Source: Actinomycetes bacterium
GTDB taxonomy: Bacteria > Actinomycetota > Acidimicrobiia > Acidimicrobiales > Microtrichaceae
DNA: 64,000 nucleotides
NCBI GenBank assembly: GCA_024222295.1
Contig: JAAEPF010000002.1
Location: forward strand, 372,001-436,000
Reading direction: 5' to 3'
Below are positions 8,120 to 17,428 of the stretch, in pieces. The position numbers were made by a program, and so were the translations under genes. Every line of letters begins with the position of its first letter. Positions within the stretch are counted from its first letter, which is position 1. A model generated the notes under the pieces. That model saw nothing but the letters and a program-made list of their open reading frames with translations. It had not been told where the DNA came from and made no database searches.

Positions 8120-9400
8120 ATGGCAACACCCATCGAGGAGCCCTCCTCGGCGTTCGGCGTGGTCGACTTCCGGCGGTTCTGGTTCGCCGCCCTAGTGTCG
8201 AACACGGGGACCTGGATGCAGGGGGCCGCGATCCCCTACGCCGTTTACGAGATCTCGGGCACCACGGGCGCGGTGGGTGTCACCGGGCTGTTCCAGTATC
8301 TGCCGTTCATGGTCATGGGAGCGGTGGGAGGCACCCTTGCTGACCGGTTCGCCCGCCGACGTCTGCTGCTGGTGACCCAGGTGGCCATGATGGGCGCGGC
8401 GTTGGCGTTGTGGGCCCTGCAGGCATCGGGTCGGGCGGAGCTCTGGTCGATCACGGCGCTGGCGTTCGTGTTCGGGCTCCTCGGAGGCCTGGCAACTCCG
8501 GTCTGGCAGGCGTTCGTGGTGGAGTTGGTGCCGAGGGACCTGTTGTTGGGGGCGGTCACACTGAACAGCACGCAGTTCAACGCCGCGCGCGCGGTGGGAC
8601 CGTTCCTCGCCGGAGTGGTGATCGCTGTGTTCGGGGTGCAGGCGGCGTTCCTGTTCAACGCGGTGTCGTTCCTCGCGGTGATCGCGGTGCTGGTCGTGAT
8701 CCGCTCGGCCGGTGGCAAGCGCCCCGGGGGCCATGCCGGGTTACGGGGCTCCGCGCTCGGCGGCATGGCCGAAGCGGCCAGGCACATACTCGCCACACCG
8801 GCGATCCTGGCGTGCTGCATGGCGATCATCGCGGTGGCCGGCCTGGGTTCGCCGCTGTTCAATTTCCTGCCCGTGTATGGCGAGGAGGAATTCGTGGTCG
8901 AGGGCTGGCAGCTAGGCCTGCTGTTCGGCGCAGGTGGAATCGGTTCGCTGTTGTTCGCCCCGGCCCTGCTCAAGGTCGCCCCCAAGATGCCGCGGGCGCG
9001 GCTGCTGGCCGGATTCATGGGCCTCTATGGTCTGGCCGTGGCGGCGGTCGGGTTGTCGCCGGGGTACTGGGTCGCAGTGGTCGCTCTGATGGTGTTCGGT
9101 GGCGCTTACCTGGGCATCGCATCCACGATCAACACCACCATCCAGCTGGTCGTGCACGACCACCTGCGCGGCAAGGTCATCGCGATCTACCTGATGTGCC
9201 TCACGGGCGCTCTGCCTCTCGGGCTGCTCGTGTGGGGGCTCGTGGCCGACGTGGTGGGCCTGCGGGCGACGACCGTGGCGGCCGGACTGTTGCTGGTGGT
9301 CACCACGGCCGTGCTGCGCGCCACCGGACGATTCACGGTCATGGCGGCAGCCGACGACGCCCGCGACGAAGCCGCGGAGGCCCGCGGCGTTGCTTCCTGA
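8120..9400 (+). CDS. MFS transporter, EntS/MFS_3-like
   Basis: A 426-residue inner-membrane protein with about 12 hydrophobic segments. The N-terminal VVDFRRFWFAALVSNTGTWM signature and the conserved loop LADRFARRRLLLVTQ are typical of the enterobactin-exporter-like (MFS_3) group, which mostly export small molecules or drugs by proton antiport. The mid-protein GLLGGLATPVWQAFVVELVP block also fits. The substrate is unknown. It is a stand-alone gene whose start is set by TAGTGT just upstream. Confidence 0.88.
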   Translation: MATPIEEPSSAFGVVDFRRFWFAALVSNTGTWMQGAAIPYAVYEISGTTGAVGVTGLFQYLPFMVMGAVGGTLADRFARRRLLLVTQVAMMGAALALWALQASGRAELWSITALAFVFGLLGGLATPVWQAFVVELVPRDLLLGAVTLNSTQFNAARAVGPFLAGVVIAVFGVQAAFLFNAVSFLAVIAVLVVIRSAGGKRPGGHAGLRGSALGGMAEAARHILATPAILACCMAIIAVAGLGSPLFNFLPVYGEEEFVVEGWQLGLLFGAGGIGSLLFAPALLKVAPKMPRARLLAGFMGLYGLAVAAVGLSPGYWVAVVALMVFGGAYLGIASTINTTIQLVVHDHLRGKVIAIYLMCLTGALPLGLLVWGLVADVVGLRATTVAAGLLLVVTTAVLRATGRFTVMAAADDARDEAAEARGVAS

Positions 9401-9412
9401 GCAGGTTTCAGG
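9396..9412. terminator. Short hairpin enclosing two convergent stop codons
   Basis: CCTGA and TCAGG pair over a 7-base loop. The left arm contains the MFS stop (TGA) and the right arm the complement of the DUF1330 stop. It is short, but one of several of this type in the window. Confidence 0.35.
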
Positions 9413-9842
9413 CCGACCCGTCGGGTACTGCCACGGCGTCGGTCGGCACGAGCCGGCTGTCGGCGAGCGCCGCGGTGCGGTGGCCCATGATGGCCTGGTA
9501 CTCAGCGGAGGCGACCATGCCGGCGAACGTGGCCAGGTCCGGGTATCGGATCAGCGCCATGTCATCCCACTGCTCGTCGTCGGGGCCTATCACCGTCGGG
9601 TTGCAGGCGCCGAAGAACACCGGTGCCGCTCCGAGGCCTGCGAGTATCGGCAGCACGCCCGCGGAGTACAGCCCGTAGGCCTCGCGGCCGCTGACCGGCT
9701 CGGTGGGAGCAAGGCCTGCGTGCTCGGAGTAGTCGGCGACGTCGCGGTAGCGCAGCAGGTTGAGCATCGTGACCGGGCCTTCGATCCCTGATGCCATGAG
9801 GCGTTCGAGTTGGGCTTCGGTCGGTTCGATGTGTCCTGTCAT
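9408..9842 (-). CDS. DUF1330-family protein
   Basis: A 144-residue dimeric alpha+beta-barrel type protein. EGPVTMLNLLRYRD near the N-terminus and a C-terminal stretch (YPDLATFAGMVASAEYQAI) are characteristic of DUF1330, whose members are small ferredoxin-like-fold proteins of unknown role. It starts at ATG 9842 with CAGGAT 7 bases upstream, and is divergent from sbcD with only about 57 bases between the two starts. Confidence 0.8.
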   Translation of the reverse strand: MTGHIEPTEAQLERLMASGIEGPVTMLNLLRYRDVADYSEHAGLAPTEPVSGREAYGLYSAGVLPILAGLGAAPVFFGACNPTVIGPDDEQWDDMALIRYPDLATFAGMVASAEYQAIMGHRTAALADSRLVPTDAVAVPDGSA

Positions 9843-9886
9843 GGGCCGAATCCTGCCAAATCCGCAGCGTTGTCACACCCCCTTCG

Positions 9887-9892
9887 TAGCTT
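9887..9892 (+). promoter_or_regulatory. -10 element TAGCTT of a leaderless promoter
   Basis: TAGCTT ends 7 bases before ATG 9900 of sbcD. The spacer TGGGGGC is almost the same as that before the hydrolase start at 63982. Confidence 0.6.
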
Positions 9893-9899
9893 TGGGGGC

Positions 9900-11051
9900 A
9901 TGCGAGTACTGCACACTTCCGACTGGCACCTCGGGCGCTCACTGGGGGATCACCGCCTCCTTGAGGACCAGGCAGCCTTCTGTGACTGGCTCGTGGGCTT
10001 CGTGGCCGGCGAGAAGATCGACCTCGTGGCCGTGTCGGGTGACCTGTTCGACCGCTCGATCCCGCCCGGCGACGCCTGGACGCTGCTGTGCGACGTCTTC
10101 AGCCGCCTTCGTTCCGCAGGCGCCACGGTGGCCGCGATTGCGGGCAACCACGACAGCGCGGGCCGCCTCGCCGCCCTCGATGACCTGCTCAACGGCGCCG
10201 GGGTGTACCTGCGCGGCGGATACGCACGCGCCGGCTCGGTCACGGAGCTCGACTTGGGCGGCCATCCGCTCGCCCTCGTCACCACGCCCTTCCTGGATCC
10301 CCACATGGCCCCCTCCGAGGTGGCGGAGCCGCTCCGGGAGGCGTCGGCGCTCAGCCACGAGGGTGTGTTGGCACTCGCCATGCACGGTGCCCGGTCCGCC
10401 ATGCCCGATGGCATTCCCAGCATGGTCCTGTCTCATGCGTTCGTCACCGGTGCCGCCCGCAGCGACTCCGAGCGTGAGCTCGCGGTGGGCGAGGCGGCGA
10501 TGGTCTCCGCAGAGGTCTTCTCGGGGTTCGACTACGTGGCCCTCGGCCATCTGCACCAGCCCCAGAGCGTGGCCGGTGAGGAGCGCATCCGCTACAGCGG
10601 GTCGCCGCTGCCCTACTCGTTTTCGGAAACCGGCCCGAAGAGTGTGTGCATTGCCGAGCTCGATGAGGCTGGCCTTGTGGGGGTCACCTCCGTCGAGGTG
10701 CCCGTGGGGCGCAGCGTCGTCACTGTGCGCGGCACCCTGGAAGACCTGGCCGAGTCCGCCGGCGATGCACGCAACTTCGTGCGGGCAGAACTCACTGACG
10801 AGCTGCGGCCGGTCGACGCCGCAAGGCTGCTGAGGTCGAGCTTCCCGTGGCTTGCCGAGGTCGAGTGGGTCGGCGGGCGACGCGACGGCATCCAGGGCCT
10901 GAGCGTCAGCGAGGTCGCAGTGCGCACCCCCGGTGAGCTGGTCGACGACTTCTGGCGCGACGTGCGCGGCGAGCGGCCTGGCGAAGAGGTGCGCGCCATG
11001 TTGCACGGCGCCCTGCACGGCACCGATACCGGTGAGTTCGCAGCCGCATGA
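9900..11051 (+). CDS. sbcD: Exonuclease SbcCD, subunit D (Mre11-like nuclease)
   Basis: The 383-residue calcineurin-like phosphoesterase is the nuclease subunit of the SbcCD complex, which opens hairpins and trims protein-blocked DNA ends. All metal motifs are present: HTSDWHLG (residues 6-13), VSGDLFDRS, AGNHDSAGR, ALAMHG and ALGHLHQPQ. ATG 9900 (MRVLHTSDW) is the usual SbcD start; the upstream extension is out of family and covers the promoter. The stop overlaps sbcC by four bases (ATGA), so the subunits are made together. Confidence 0.95.
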   Translation: MRVLHTSDWHLGRSLGDHRLLEDQAAFCDWLVGFVAGEKIDLVAVSGDLFDRSIPPGDAWTLLCDVFSRLRSAGATVAAIAGNHDSAGRLAALDDLLNGAGVYLRGGYARAGSVTELDLGGHPLALVTTPFLDPHMAPSEVAEPLREASALSHEGVLALAMHGARSAMPDGIPSMVLSHAFVTGAARSDSERELAVGEAAMVSAEVFSGFDYVALGHLHQPQSVAGEERIRYSGSPLPYSFSETGPKSVCIAELDEAGLVGVTSVEVPVGRSVVTVRGTLEDLAESAGDARNFVRAELTDELRPVDAARLLRSSFPWLAEVEWVGGRRDGIQGLSVSEVAVRTPGELVDDFWRDVRGERPGEEVRAMLHGALHGTDTGEFAAA

Positions 11052-14000
11052 GGCCAAGCCGGCTGGAGGCAACTGCCTTCGGACCTTTTGCCGACACCGT
11101 GGTGGTCGACTTCACCGAGCTTCCGGCAGACCGCCCGTTCCTGATCCGCGGCCCCACGGGAGCGGGCAAGACGTCCATCCTCGATGCCATGACCTATGCG
11201 CTCTACGGGGTGCTGCCCGGCCATCGCTCCAAGCACCGCGGAATCCGCAGCGACCATGCTGCCGCTGCTGCCGAGTGCGAAGTCACCCTGGAATTCGTTG
11301 CCGGCGGGGAGCAGTGGCGGGTCACGCGCAAGCCTGAGCAGCACCGCGAGTCGCGTCGCGGGGCCGGCATGGCCAAGGTCAGCTCGAGTGCCCGCCTCGA
11401 ACAGATGCGCGGTGGCTCGTGGGAGCCGGTGGAGTCCAAGGTCAACGAGATCCGCGAACACATGGAGCGGGTGCTCGGTCTCACAGCAGAGCAGTTCCAG
11501 CGTGTTGTCCTGCTGCCCCAGGGCGACTTCTCCGACGTGCTCAACGCCAGCACGTCTGACCGCGAGAAGTTGCTGCGTTCGCTGTTCGGAACCGAGGTGT
11601 TCCGCAGCGTGCTCGAGCGCCTGTCTGCCGAGCGCGATTCACTGCGCGACCGCACCCGCCACTCAGCCGGCAAGGCGGATGCGCTGCGAGCCAGCGCTGC
11701 GAGCCAGCTTCGCGACCTGCGGGCCCGGCTCGGCCTCGATGAAGCGCAGGTGGCGAGCCTCACAGACTCCGCCTGCCGGCCTGGCTCGTCCGGTGCGGTT
11801 GCCGAAGGCACTGCGGCAAACGATGGCAGCGAGGTTTCGGACGCGGCGGACCAGGGCGCCGAAGTAATCGACCTGCGCGAACGCGGCGTCGACGACCACG
11901 ACGTTTCCCTCGAACCGGAGGCTCCCGGCGACAAGGAGCTTCGCGAGCAGGTCAGCCAGCTGCGCGGCGGGGTGCTCGCGAGCCAGGCCGAAGCCGCCGA
12001 GCGTGCCAGGTCCGTGTCGGTGGAGGCCGACCGCACACTCGGCGAAGCCGAAGTGGCCTCCCGCCGGCTCGCTCGCCGCGACGAGCTGCGCGGCCAACGC
12101 GCCGAGCTCGAGGCGACGGGCGACCAGCACGAGCACAGGGTTGGCTCGGTCGCTCGGCACCGCGAGGCTGCGCCGTTGGTCGAGGCGATGGACCGCCGCG
12201 ACTCCATCGCAGAGGTGCACGAAGCCTCTCGGGCCACCAGTGCGCGGGAGATGTCGCACATGGCGCAACTCCTCGATCGTCTCGATGGCCTGCTCCCGTA
12301 TCCCTGCGAGGGTGTCGACGATGCCACAGCGGCTCGCCTCACGCGCTCCGCTGCGTCCGAGCTCTTGCTCGATTGCGAGCGGGCTGTCGCGGACCGCACC
12401 CAGGCGCGGGAGCTGCGTGCGAAGGCCGAGGATCTGCGCAGCGAGCGCCAGGAGTTGGCCAACTCGGCCGCTCTGTTGGACAACAGCCTCTCCAACGCGA
12501 ACGACGAACTGGTTGACGCCCGACGCGCCCTCGAGGCCGCTCGAGGCCTCGCGACGCAGCTCCCGGCTCTGGCCGAGTCGGCCGCCACAGCAGAATCGCT
12601 CGCGCAGGCTCGCCGGAGCTTCAGCGAACTCGGTGCCCTTCGTGACATGCGAAGCGAGGCCCGCGCGCGCCTGGCCGCGGGCATCGACGCTGCGGCCGCT
12701 GACCTGGCGGAGAAGTCCACGGCTCTCGAAGCGCAGGCCCAGCTGGCAGACGGGCTCGAGGCAGCAACCCGGCAGGTCGCGGAGATCGAGGCGATGACCA
12801 AGGCCCTCGAGGACCTGTCGGGCCTGCAGGACGACCTTGCAGACCGCCGTCGTCGATTGTCCGATGCGGAATCGACTGCACAGCAGGCCTTCGACCACTA
12901 CGTCGATTCCACCGCGCCACGGCTGGCGGAGGAGCTGGAACCGGGCCAGCCGTGCAGCGTGTGTGGTTCCCGCGAACACCCCGCGCCGGCCGCCGGCGGA
13001 CGCATTGCCGACCGCGTCGACCTCGACACACTGGAGTCAGCGCGCGCAGGTGCGGTGGCCGCCCGCGACGCCACCACGGCCGCCGAGGCGGCGGTGGCCC
13101 GCCTGCTCGCCGCCAACCCGGCAGTCGCGGACGCGAACGCCGCCGTGCTCGAACAACGTCTCGGTTCCGCCCGCACGTCCCACAGACGTGCACTGGAGGC
13201 CGCCGGTGAGCGTGACCGGCTGCAGCAGTTGATCGATGACCGCACCGCCGTGCTCGATGAGCTCCGTGGCGACCTCGACAGCCTCGACGCGGAGATCGCG
13301 GAGATCAAGGCCGAGGTCGACCGGGCAACAGGAGCGCTCGGAGGTGCGGCCGAGCGCAGCATCTCTGACCTGGACCACGTCGCATCAGAGGCCGCGGCGC
13401 GGGTTGCCGAGGCCCAGCAGGCCACTGACAACATCGCGGCACTGGAACACGACGTCGTGCAGGTCGAGTCCACCATCACCGCCGCCACCCTGCGCCGCGC
13501 CAGCATGCAGACCAGCATGGAGGTGATCGATTCGAACCTCGTTCGCATCGACAGGGAGGCGACCGGCGCCGAAGCCCGCGCGGCCTCGGTGGCAGCCGGC
13601 AGGGCGCCCGAACCCCTCCTGGCGACACTGCGGGAACTCGTCGGCGCCACCCAGCGACTCGGCGAGTCGGCGATCAAGGCACGAGCGACCGGCGAGCAAG
13701 TCGACTTGGCCGCCGAGCAGGTCGAGGCAGCGGTTGCCTCATCTTCGTTCCTCGACGAGGCGGCGGTCGTCCCGGCCGTGCTCGACGACGATGCACTCGC
13801 CGAGGCCGAGAAGGCCATCACCGCCAGGCGCGAGGCCGAGGCCGTGGTCGCGGCGGGGCTGGAGGAACTCGAGGGGATCGACCTGCCCTCCGAGGCTCCG
13901 GACCTCGAGGCGTTGCGGGAGGCAGCCGAGGCCACCCGCGCTGCCGCGTCTGGTGCCACGGCCGCCTTCGCGGCCACCCGGGCCGAGCTCGATACAGCGG

Positions 14001-14614
14001 AGTCACAACTCGACACGGCAATGGAGCACCTCGGTTCGACGGCAGCGGAGCAGGACCGCCTCAACATGCTCGAAGACGTCGTGGGCGTGGTCAGCGGCCG
14101 CCGCACACTGAAGCGCGTCACCCTCGAGGCATGGGTGCTGGCGTCCTATCTCCGCGAGGTGGTCGGCGCCGCCAACACGCACCTTCGCGCAATGACCGCC
14201 GGCCGCTACGAGCTCGATGTCGACTCATCGCACGTGAGCGGAGCCGCCCGATCCGGCCTCGATATCGTCGTGATAGACGCGGACACCGGACGTTCCAGGC
14301 CCACCCGTTCGCTGTCGGGTGGTGAGACCTTCAAGGCGTCGCTCGCGATGGCCCTCGGGCTCGCCGACGTGCTGACTGCGGGACGGTCGGGCCGCAGCGT
14401 CGACGCCCTCTTCGTCGATGAGGGATTCGGCACCCTGGATGCCGATTCCGTCGACACGGTCATCGAAGTCCTGGATGGCCTGCGTGACCGCGGCACTATG
14501 GTGGGGCTGATCTCCCACGTGGAGCCGATCAAGGAAGCGCTTCCGGTCGCAATCGAGGTGGTTCCACGTGCCGACCGGCGCGGCTCCGAGCTCAAGCAGT
14601 TCGTCACCGTCTGA
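11048..14614 (+). CDS. sbcC: Exonuclease SbcCD, subunit C (Rad50-like ATPase)
   Basis: The 1188-residue SMC-like ATPase pairs with SbcD. Walker A is RGPTGAGKTS (about residues 37-46). Two long coiled coils flank a zinc hook with the CSVCG motif (C636, C639). The signature LSGGETFKASLAMAL and Walker B ALFVDEGFGTLD are at the C-terminus. It is longer than many bacterial SbcC proteins. Part of the excess is a low-complexity acidic stretch around residues 240-305 inside the first coiled-coil arm. Confidence 0.95.
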   Translation: MRPSRLEATAFGPFADTVVVDFTELPADRPFLIRGPTGAGKTSILDAMTYALYGVLPGHRSKHRGIRSDHAAAAAECEVTLEFVAGGEQWRVTRKPEQHRESRRGAGMAKVSSSARLEQMRGGSWEPVESKVNEIREHMERVLGLTAEQFQRVVLLPQGDFSDVLNASTSDREKLLRSLFGTEVFRSVLERLSAERDSLRDRTRHSAGKADALRASAASQLRDLRARLGLDEAQVASLTDSACRPGSSGAVAEGTAANDGSEVSDAADQGAEVIDLRERGVDDHDVSLEPEAPGDKELREQVSQLRGGVLASQAEAAERARSVSVEADRTLGEAEVASRRLARRDELRGQRAELEATGDQHEHRVGSVARHREAAPLVEAMDRRDSIAEVHEASRATSAREMSHMAQLLDRLDGLLPYPCEGVDDATAARLTRSAASELLLDCERAVADRTQARELRAKAEDLRSERQELANSAALLDNSLSNANDELVDARRALEAARGLATQLPALAESAATAESLAQARRSFSELGALRDMRSEARARLAAGIDAAAADLAEKSTALEAQAQLADGLEAATRQVAEIEAMTKALEDLSGLQDDLADRRRRLSDAESTAQQAFDHYVDSTAPRLAEELEPGQPCSVCGSREHPAPAAGGRIADRVDLDTLESARAGAVAARDATTAAEAAVARLLAANPAVADANAAVLEQRLGSARTSHRRALEAAGERDRLQQLIDDRTAVLDELRGDLDSLDAEIAEIKAEVDRATGALGGAAERSISDLDHVASEAAARVAEAQQATDNIAALEHDVVQVESTITAATLRRASMQTSMEVIDSNLVRIDREATGAEARAASVAAGRAPEPLLATLRELVGATQRLGESAIKARATGEQVDLAAEQVEAAVASSSFLDEAAVVPAVLDDDALAEAEKAITARREAEAVVAAGLEELEGIDLPSEAPDLEALREAAEATRAAASGATAAFAATRAELDTAESQLDTAMEHLGSTAAEQDRLNMLEDVVGVVSGRRTLKRVTLEAWVLASYLREVVGAANTHLRAMTAGRYELDVDSSHVSGAARSGLDIVVIDADTGRSRPTRSLSGGETFKASLAMALGLADVLTAGRSGRSVDALFVDEGFGTLDADSVDTVIEVLDGLRDRGTMVGLISHVEPIKEALPVAIEVVPRADRRGSELKQFVTV

Positions 14615-14649
14615 CCGCCCGGCCGCGTCGCGGAGGCTCGCCAGTTCGA

Positions 14650-14655
14650 TAGCTT
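14650..14655 (+). promoter_or_regulatory. -10 element TAGCTT of a leaderless promoter
   Basis: TAGCTT ends 7 bases before GTG 14663 and overlaps the rival TTG at 14654, so it decides the start of the LmbE-family gene. Confidence 0.6.
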
Positions 14656-14662
14656 GGCCCCC

Positions 14663-15460
14663 GTGCCAACACTGGTCTGCTTCCATGCCCATCCCGACGA
14701 CGAGGCCATAGCCACCGGTGGCCTGATGGCCCAGACCAAGGCGGCCGGTGGCCGCGTGGTGCTGGTCGTCGCCACCCGCGGTGAGCGCGGTGAGCCGCAA
14801 CCGGGAGTACTCGGCGAAGGGGAGGCCCTCTGGGAACGGCGGATCCCCGAGACGTTCGCGGCAGCCGAGGTGCTCGGCGTCGACCGGGTGGAGTTTCTCG
14901 GCTACGTCGACAGCGGAATGATGGGCGAGCCCTCCAACGACTTCCCGTACAGCTTCTGGCAGGCCGACCTGGAACAGGCCGCCAACCGGCTGGCGGCCAT
15001 CCTGGCTGAGGAAGAGGCCGACGTGCTGACCGTCTACGACGACAACGGCGGCTACGGACACCCGGACCACATCCAGGTGCACCGCGTGGGTACCCGTGCC
15101 GCAGAACTGGCGGATGTGCCTCGAGTGCTGCAGGCCACCATGAACCGCGACCAGATCCGCAGGGCCATGGCCGAGCAGGCCATCGCCCTTGCAGAGGAGG
15201 CTGCCGACGGGGCGGACGTGCCCGAGCCCGACGACAATTTCGGCAAGCCCGAGGCTGAGCTCACCCACGGTCTGGACGTGACCGCGGAGACCGGGCTCAA
15301 GCGCAAGGCGATGGCCGCGCATGCGAGCCAGATCTCACCCGAGTCCTGGTTCCTGCAACTCGACGACGAGATGTTCTCGGTGGCGTTCGGCACCGAGTGG
15401 TTCATCGAGTCGGGCAAGTCCAGGGGGCAAGGCGAGGAGATGCGGGCCTCGGTCTGGTAG
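14663..15460 (+). CDS. PIG-L/LmbE-family zinc deacetylase (MshB-like)
   Basis: The 265-residue zinc-dependent deacetylase has the family metal motif HAHPDDE (residues 8-14) and the second motif YGHPDHIQVH. The size, the RGERGEPQ block and the C-terminal MAAHASQI block resemble MshB and Mca of mycothiol metabolism, which deacetylate GlcNAc-inositol or cleave mycothiol conjugates. Which reaction it performs cannot be read from the sequence and no other mycothiol gene is in view. Start GTG 14663 (VPTLVCFHAHP) follows a TAGCTT element. Confidence 0.85.
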   Translation: MPTLVCFHAHPDDEAIATGGLMAQTKAAGGRVVLVVATRGERGEPQPGVLGEGEALWERRIPETFAAAEVLGVDRVEFLGYVDSGMMGEPSNDFPYSFWQADLEQAANRLAAILAEEEADVLTVYDDNGGYGHPDHIQVHRVGTRAAELADVPRVLQATMNRDQIRRAMAEQAIALAEEAADGADVPEPDDNFGKPEAELTHGLDVTAETGLKRKAMAAHASQISPESWFLQLDDEMFSVAFGTEWFIESGKSRGQGEEMRASVW

Positions 15461-15477
15461 CAGCGGGCACCGCCGGC

Positions 15478-15783
15478 TCAGGACAGTCGACCCCTGTCGA
15501 ACCCCGTGAGGGCGCCGTCTCCGCGCCACACGACCGTGCTCTGGACATAGCGGACCACCTGGGCCTCGCCACTCAGCTCGGCGAGCTCGACGCTGCCTGC
15601 ATCGTCCACTCCGACGATCACGGTGAGCTGCAGTTCGTTGCGACCCAGTTCCACCGCCGGGTCGTCGGCCGCATCGATCACGGCTTCCCAGTCGAGGTCG
15701 TTGTGATCGCCGCGGCTGGCCACCACGACCGTGCCGTGGCGAACCCTGAGCTCGGAGCCGTCGATGAGGCACCGGTGGACCAT
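15478..15783 (-). CDS. Small hypothetical protein, 101 residues
   Basis: Not recognised. It is a beta-rich 101-residue protein (MVHRCLIDGSELRVRHG start, then alternating Val and charged strands, ending DRGRLS). Coding character is supported by the regular alternating pattern and by the divergent arrangement with the membrane-protein gene at 15863. ATG 15783 is chosen; in-frame GTG codons slightly upstream are possible. Confidence 0.6.
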   Translation of the reverse strand: MVHRCLIDGSELRVRHGTVVVASRGDHNDLDWEAVIDAADDPAVELGRNELQLTVIVGVDDAGSVELAELSGEAQVVRYVQSTVVWRGDGALTGFDRGRLS

Positions 15784-15848
15784 GAGACGGGCACTGCGCA
15801 CCGCCACAGCATGGCACTGCGATGACTGTTGTCCCGACGGCGCGCCGG

Positions 15849-15854
15849 TAGGCT
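15849..15854 (+). promoter_or_regulatory. -10 element TAGGCT of a leaderless promoter
   Basis: TAGGCT ends 8 bases before GTG 15863 and marks the start of the 117-residue membrane protein. Confidence 0.5.
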
Positions 15855-15862
15855 CGCCTGCC

Positions 15863-16216
15863 GTGCTCGAACTGCACACAACCTGGGCGTGGGCGGTCGT
15901 GCTCGCCAATGCCCTGGCAGGCATCTGGTGCCTCGCTGCGCATTGGCTGGCGCCCTTGCGGGTGAAGGCGATCTGGTGGTTCGTTGGTGCCGCCGAGGTG
16001 GCGGTGGGCCTGCAGGTGGTCCTGGGCGTGTGGCTGCTGGCCGGCGAGGACATCCCGGCACCCGAGTTCCACGTCTTCTACGGGTTCCTCATGATCGTGG
16101 CGATTGCGATCCTCTACAGCTACCGGTTCTCGATCCGTGCCTGGCAGTACCTGCTGTACGGCTTCGGCAGCCTGTTCATGATGGGGCTCGGTATCCGCGC
16201 CATGATCCTCGGCTGA
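15863..16216 (+). CDS. Four-helix membrane protein of unknown function
   Basis: The 117-residue protein is almost all membrane. Four helices are visible (about residues 7-28, 37-60, 71-90 and 95-116), short loops between. His residues sit near membrane faces in CLAAHW and EFHVFYGF. The layout and the LQVVLGVWLL stretch recall half of a COX15/CtaA-type or cytochrome b561-type haem protein, but this resemblance is weak and no function is assigned. GTG 15863 is chosen over an upstream ATG because the upstream residues are soluble and cover the promoter. Confidence 0.75.
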   Translation: MLELHTTWAWAVVLANALAGIWCLAAHWLAPLRVKAIWWFVGAAEVAVGLQVVLGVWLLAGEDIPAPEFHVFYGFLMIVAIAILYSYRFSIRAWQYLLYGFGSLFMMGLGIRAMILG

Positions 16217-16258
16217 CCTGCCCGTTGGCCACCCGACGGCCCCTCAGGGCAGGCCGAG
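16208..16258. terminator. Large bulged hairpin at convergent gene ends
   Basis: CTCGG...CCGAG forms an outer 5-bp stem and CCTGCCC...GGGCAGG an inner 7-bp stem, separated by a 4-base bulge on one side. The bulge carries the membrane-protein stop and the loop carries the M20 stop, so it is likely a shared terminator. Confidence 0.5.
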
Positions 16259-17428
16259 TTCGGCGCAGACGGCTGCGGCCATCACACGTACGCCGATTCC
16301 GATCGCCGACTCGTCGACGTCGAAGTCACCGCGGTGCAGGTCCATGCGCTCGGAATTGCCACCCGGATGCGTGCCAAGCCGCGCATAGGTGCCCCCGGTG
16401 GCCTCGAGGTACCACGCGTAGCTGTCACCGCCGGCGCTGCGGGGCGTCTCAAGGACAGCATCCGCGCCAAGGCAACGGCGAACCGCAGACTCGAACAGCG
16501 CCGTTTCGCGGTCGTGGTTGACAACGGGCGGTACTCCACGGCGGTGGTCGACGGACCACTCGGCACCCGTGGGTTCCACGAGGGCGGCGACCGAGTCGGC
16601 CAGCAGGGACTGCGCCGAGGCCCAGACGTCACGGTCGGGTGTGCGCAGCGAGCCGGCCAGGTGCGCGCCGGCCGGAATCACATTGGCAGCGTCGCCCGAG
16701 TGGATGGCGCCGAACACCAACAGCACGTCGCCGGCGGCACGCTCGTGTACCAGCAGCGGCAGCTCCACGGCGACCCGGGATGCCAGCGAAACCATGTCGA
16801 TGGTGAGTTCGGGCCTCGCGGTGTGGCCGCCCGGTCCCGTGAGGGTGATGTCGATCTGGTCGGCAGCGGACGTGATGGCCCCGCGGCGGGTGCCGACGGT
16901 GCCCACGTCGAGCTTCGGGTCACAGTGAAGTCCGTAGACCGAGCGCACACCTTCGAGCCATCCGCTGCCGACCACTTCCACGGCTCCGCCGGGGACCTGT
17001 TCCTCTGACGGCTCGAACACGAGGCGCAAGCTCTGGCCGGAGGCGTGTAGGGCCGGTGTGAGCGCGAGGCCCGCGCCCAGGACCATCGCCGTGTGCACGT
17101 CGTGACCACAGGAGTGGGCCACTCCGTCGTTGCGTGAACGGTACGCCACGTCCTTCTCGTCGGGCATCGCCAGGCCGTCTATGTCGGCACGCAGCACCAC
17201 CGCGGGACCGCAGGTCGGGTCGCCCACATCGCATACGACACCCGTGCCGCTGTCGAGCACCGTGGGTTCCAGCCCGGCGGCTGACAGCCTGTCGACGATC
17301 ACTTCGGTGGTCTCGTACTCGGCCCCGCTGGGTTCGGGGTGGGCGTGGAGCAGCCGGCGGAACGCGACGAGGTCATCGTGGTGTTCGAGGACCCAGTCGT
17401 CTATGGCCTTCTCGGTCGCGGAACTCAC
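16244..17428 (-). CDS. M20-family metallo-amidohydrolase (hippurate hydrolase-like)
   Basis: The 394-residue zinc or manganese amidohydrolase carries the M20 metal motif SCGHDVHTAM (C107, H109), the catalytic EPSEEQ (E142/E143), LHCDP (H168), the dimerisation-domain GPGGHTAR motif and the late GTHPGGN. Relatives cleave N-acyl amino acids, hippurate or indole-acetyl conjugates. GTG 17428 overlaps the stop of the GCS2 gene by four bases (GTGA), so the two are translationally coupled. That pairing hints at metabolism of an N-acylated or gamma-glutamyl compound, which is inference only. Confidence 0.88.
   Translation of the reverse strand: MSSATEKAIDDWVLEHHDDLVAFRRLLHAHPEPSGAEYETTEVIVDRLSAAGLEPTVLDSGTGVVCDVGDPTCGPAVVLRADIDGLAMPDEKDVAYRSRNDGVAHSCGHDVHTAMVLGAGLALTPALHASGQSLRLVFEPSEEQVPGGAVEVVGSGWLEGVRSVYGLHCDPKLDVGTVGTRRGAITSAADQIDITLTGPGGHTARPELTIDMVSLASRVAVELPLLVHERAAGDVLLVFGAIHSGDAANVIPAGAHLAGSLRTPDRDVWASAQSLLADSVAALVEPTGAEWSVDHRRGVPPVVNHDRETALFESAVRRCLGADAVLETPRSAGGDSYAWYLEATGGTYARLGTHPGGNSERMDLHRGDFDVDESAIGIGVRVMAAAVCAELGLP

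Noticed and set aside
14225-15322. 365-codon minus-strand frame opposite sbcC end and the LmbE gene
   Set aside because: Spans two genes on the other strand and shows no family sequence.
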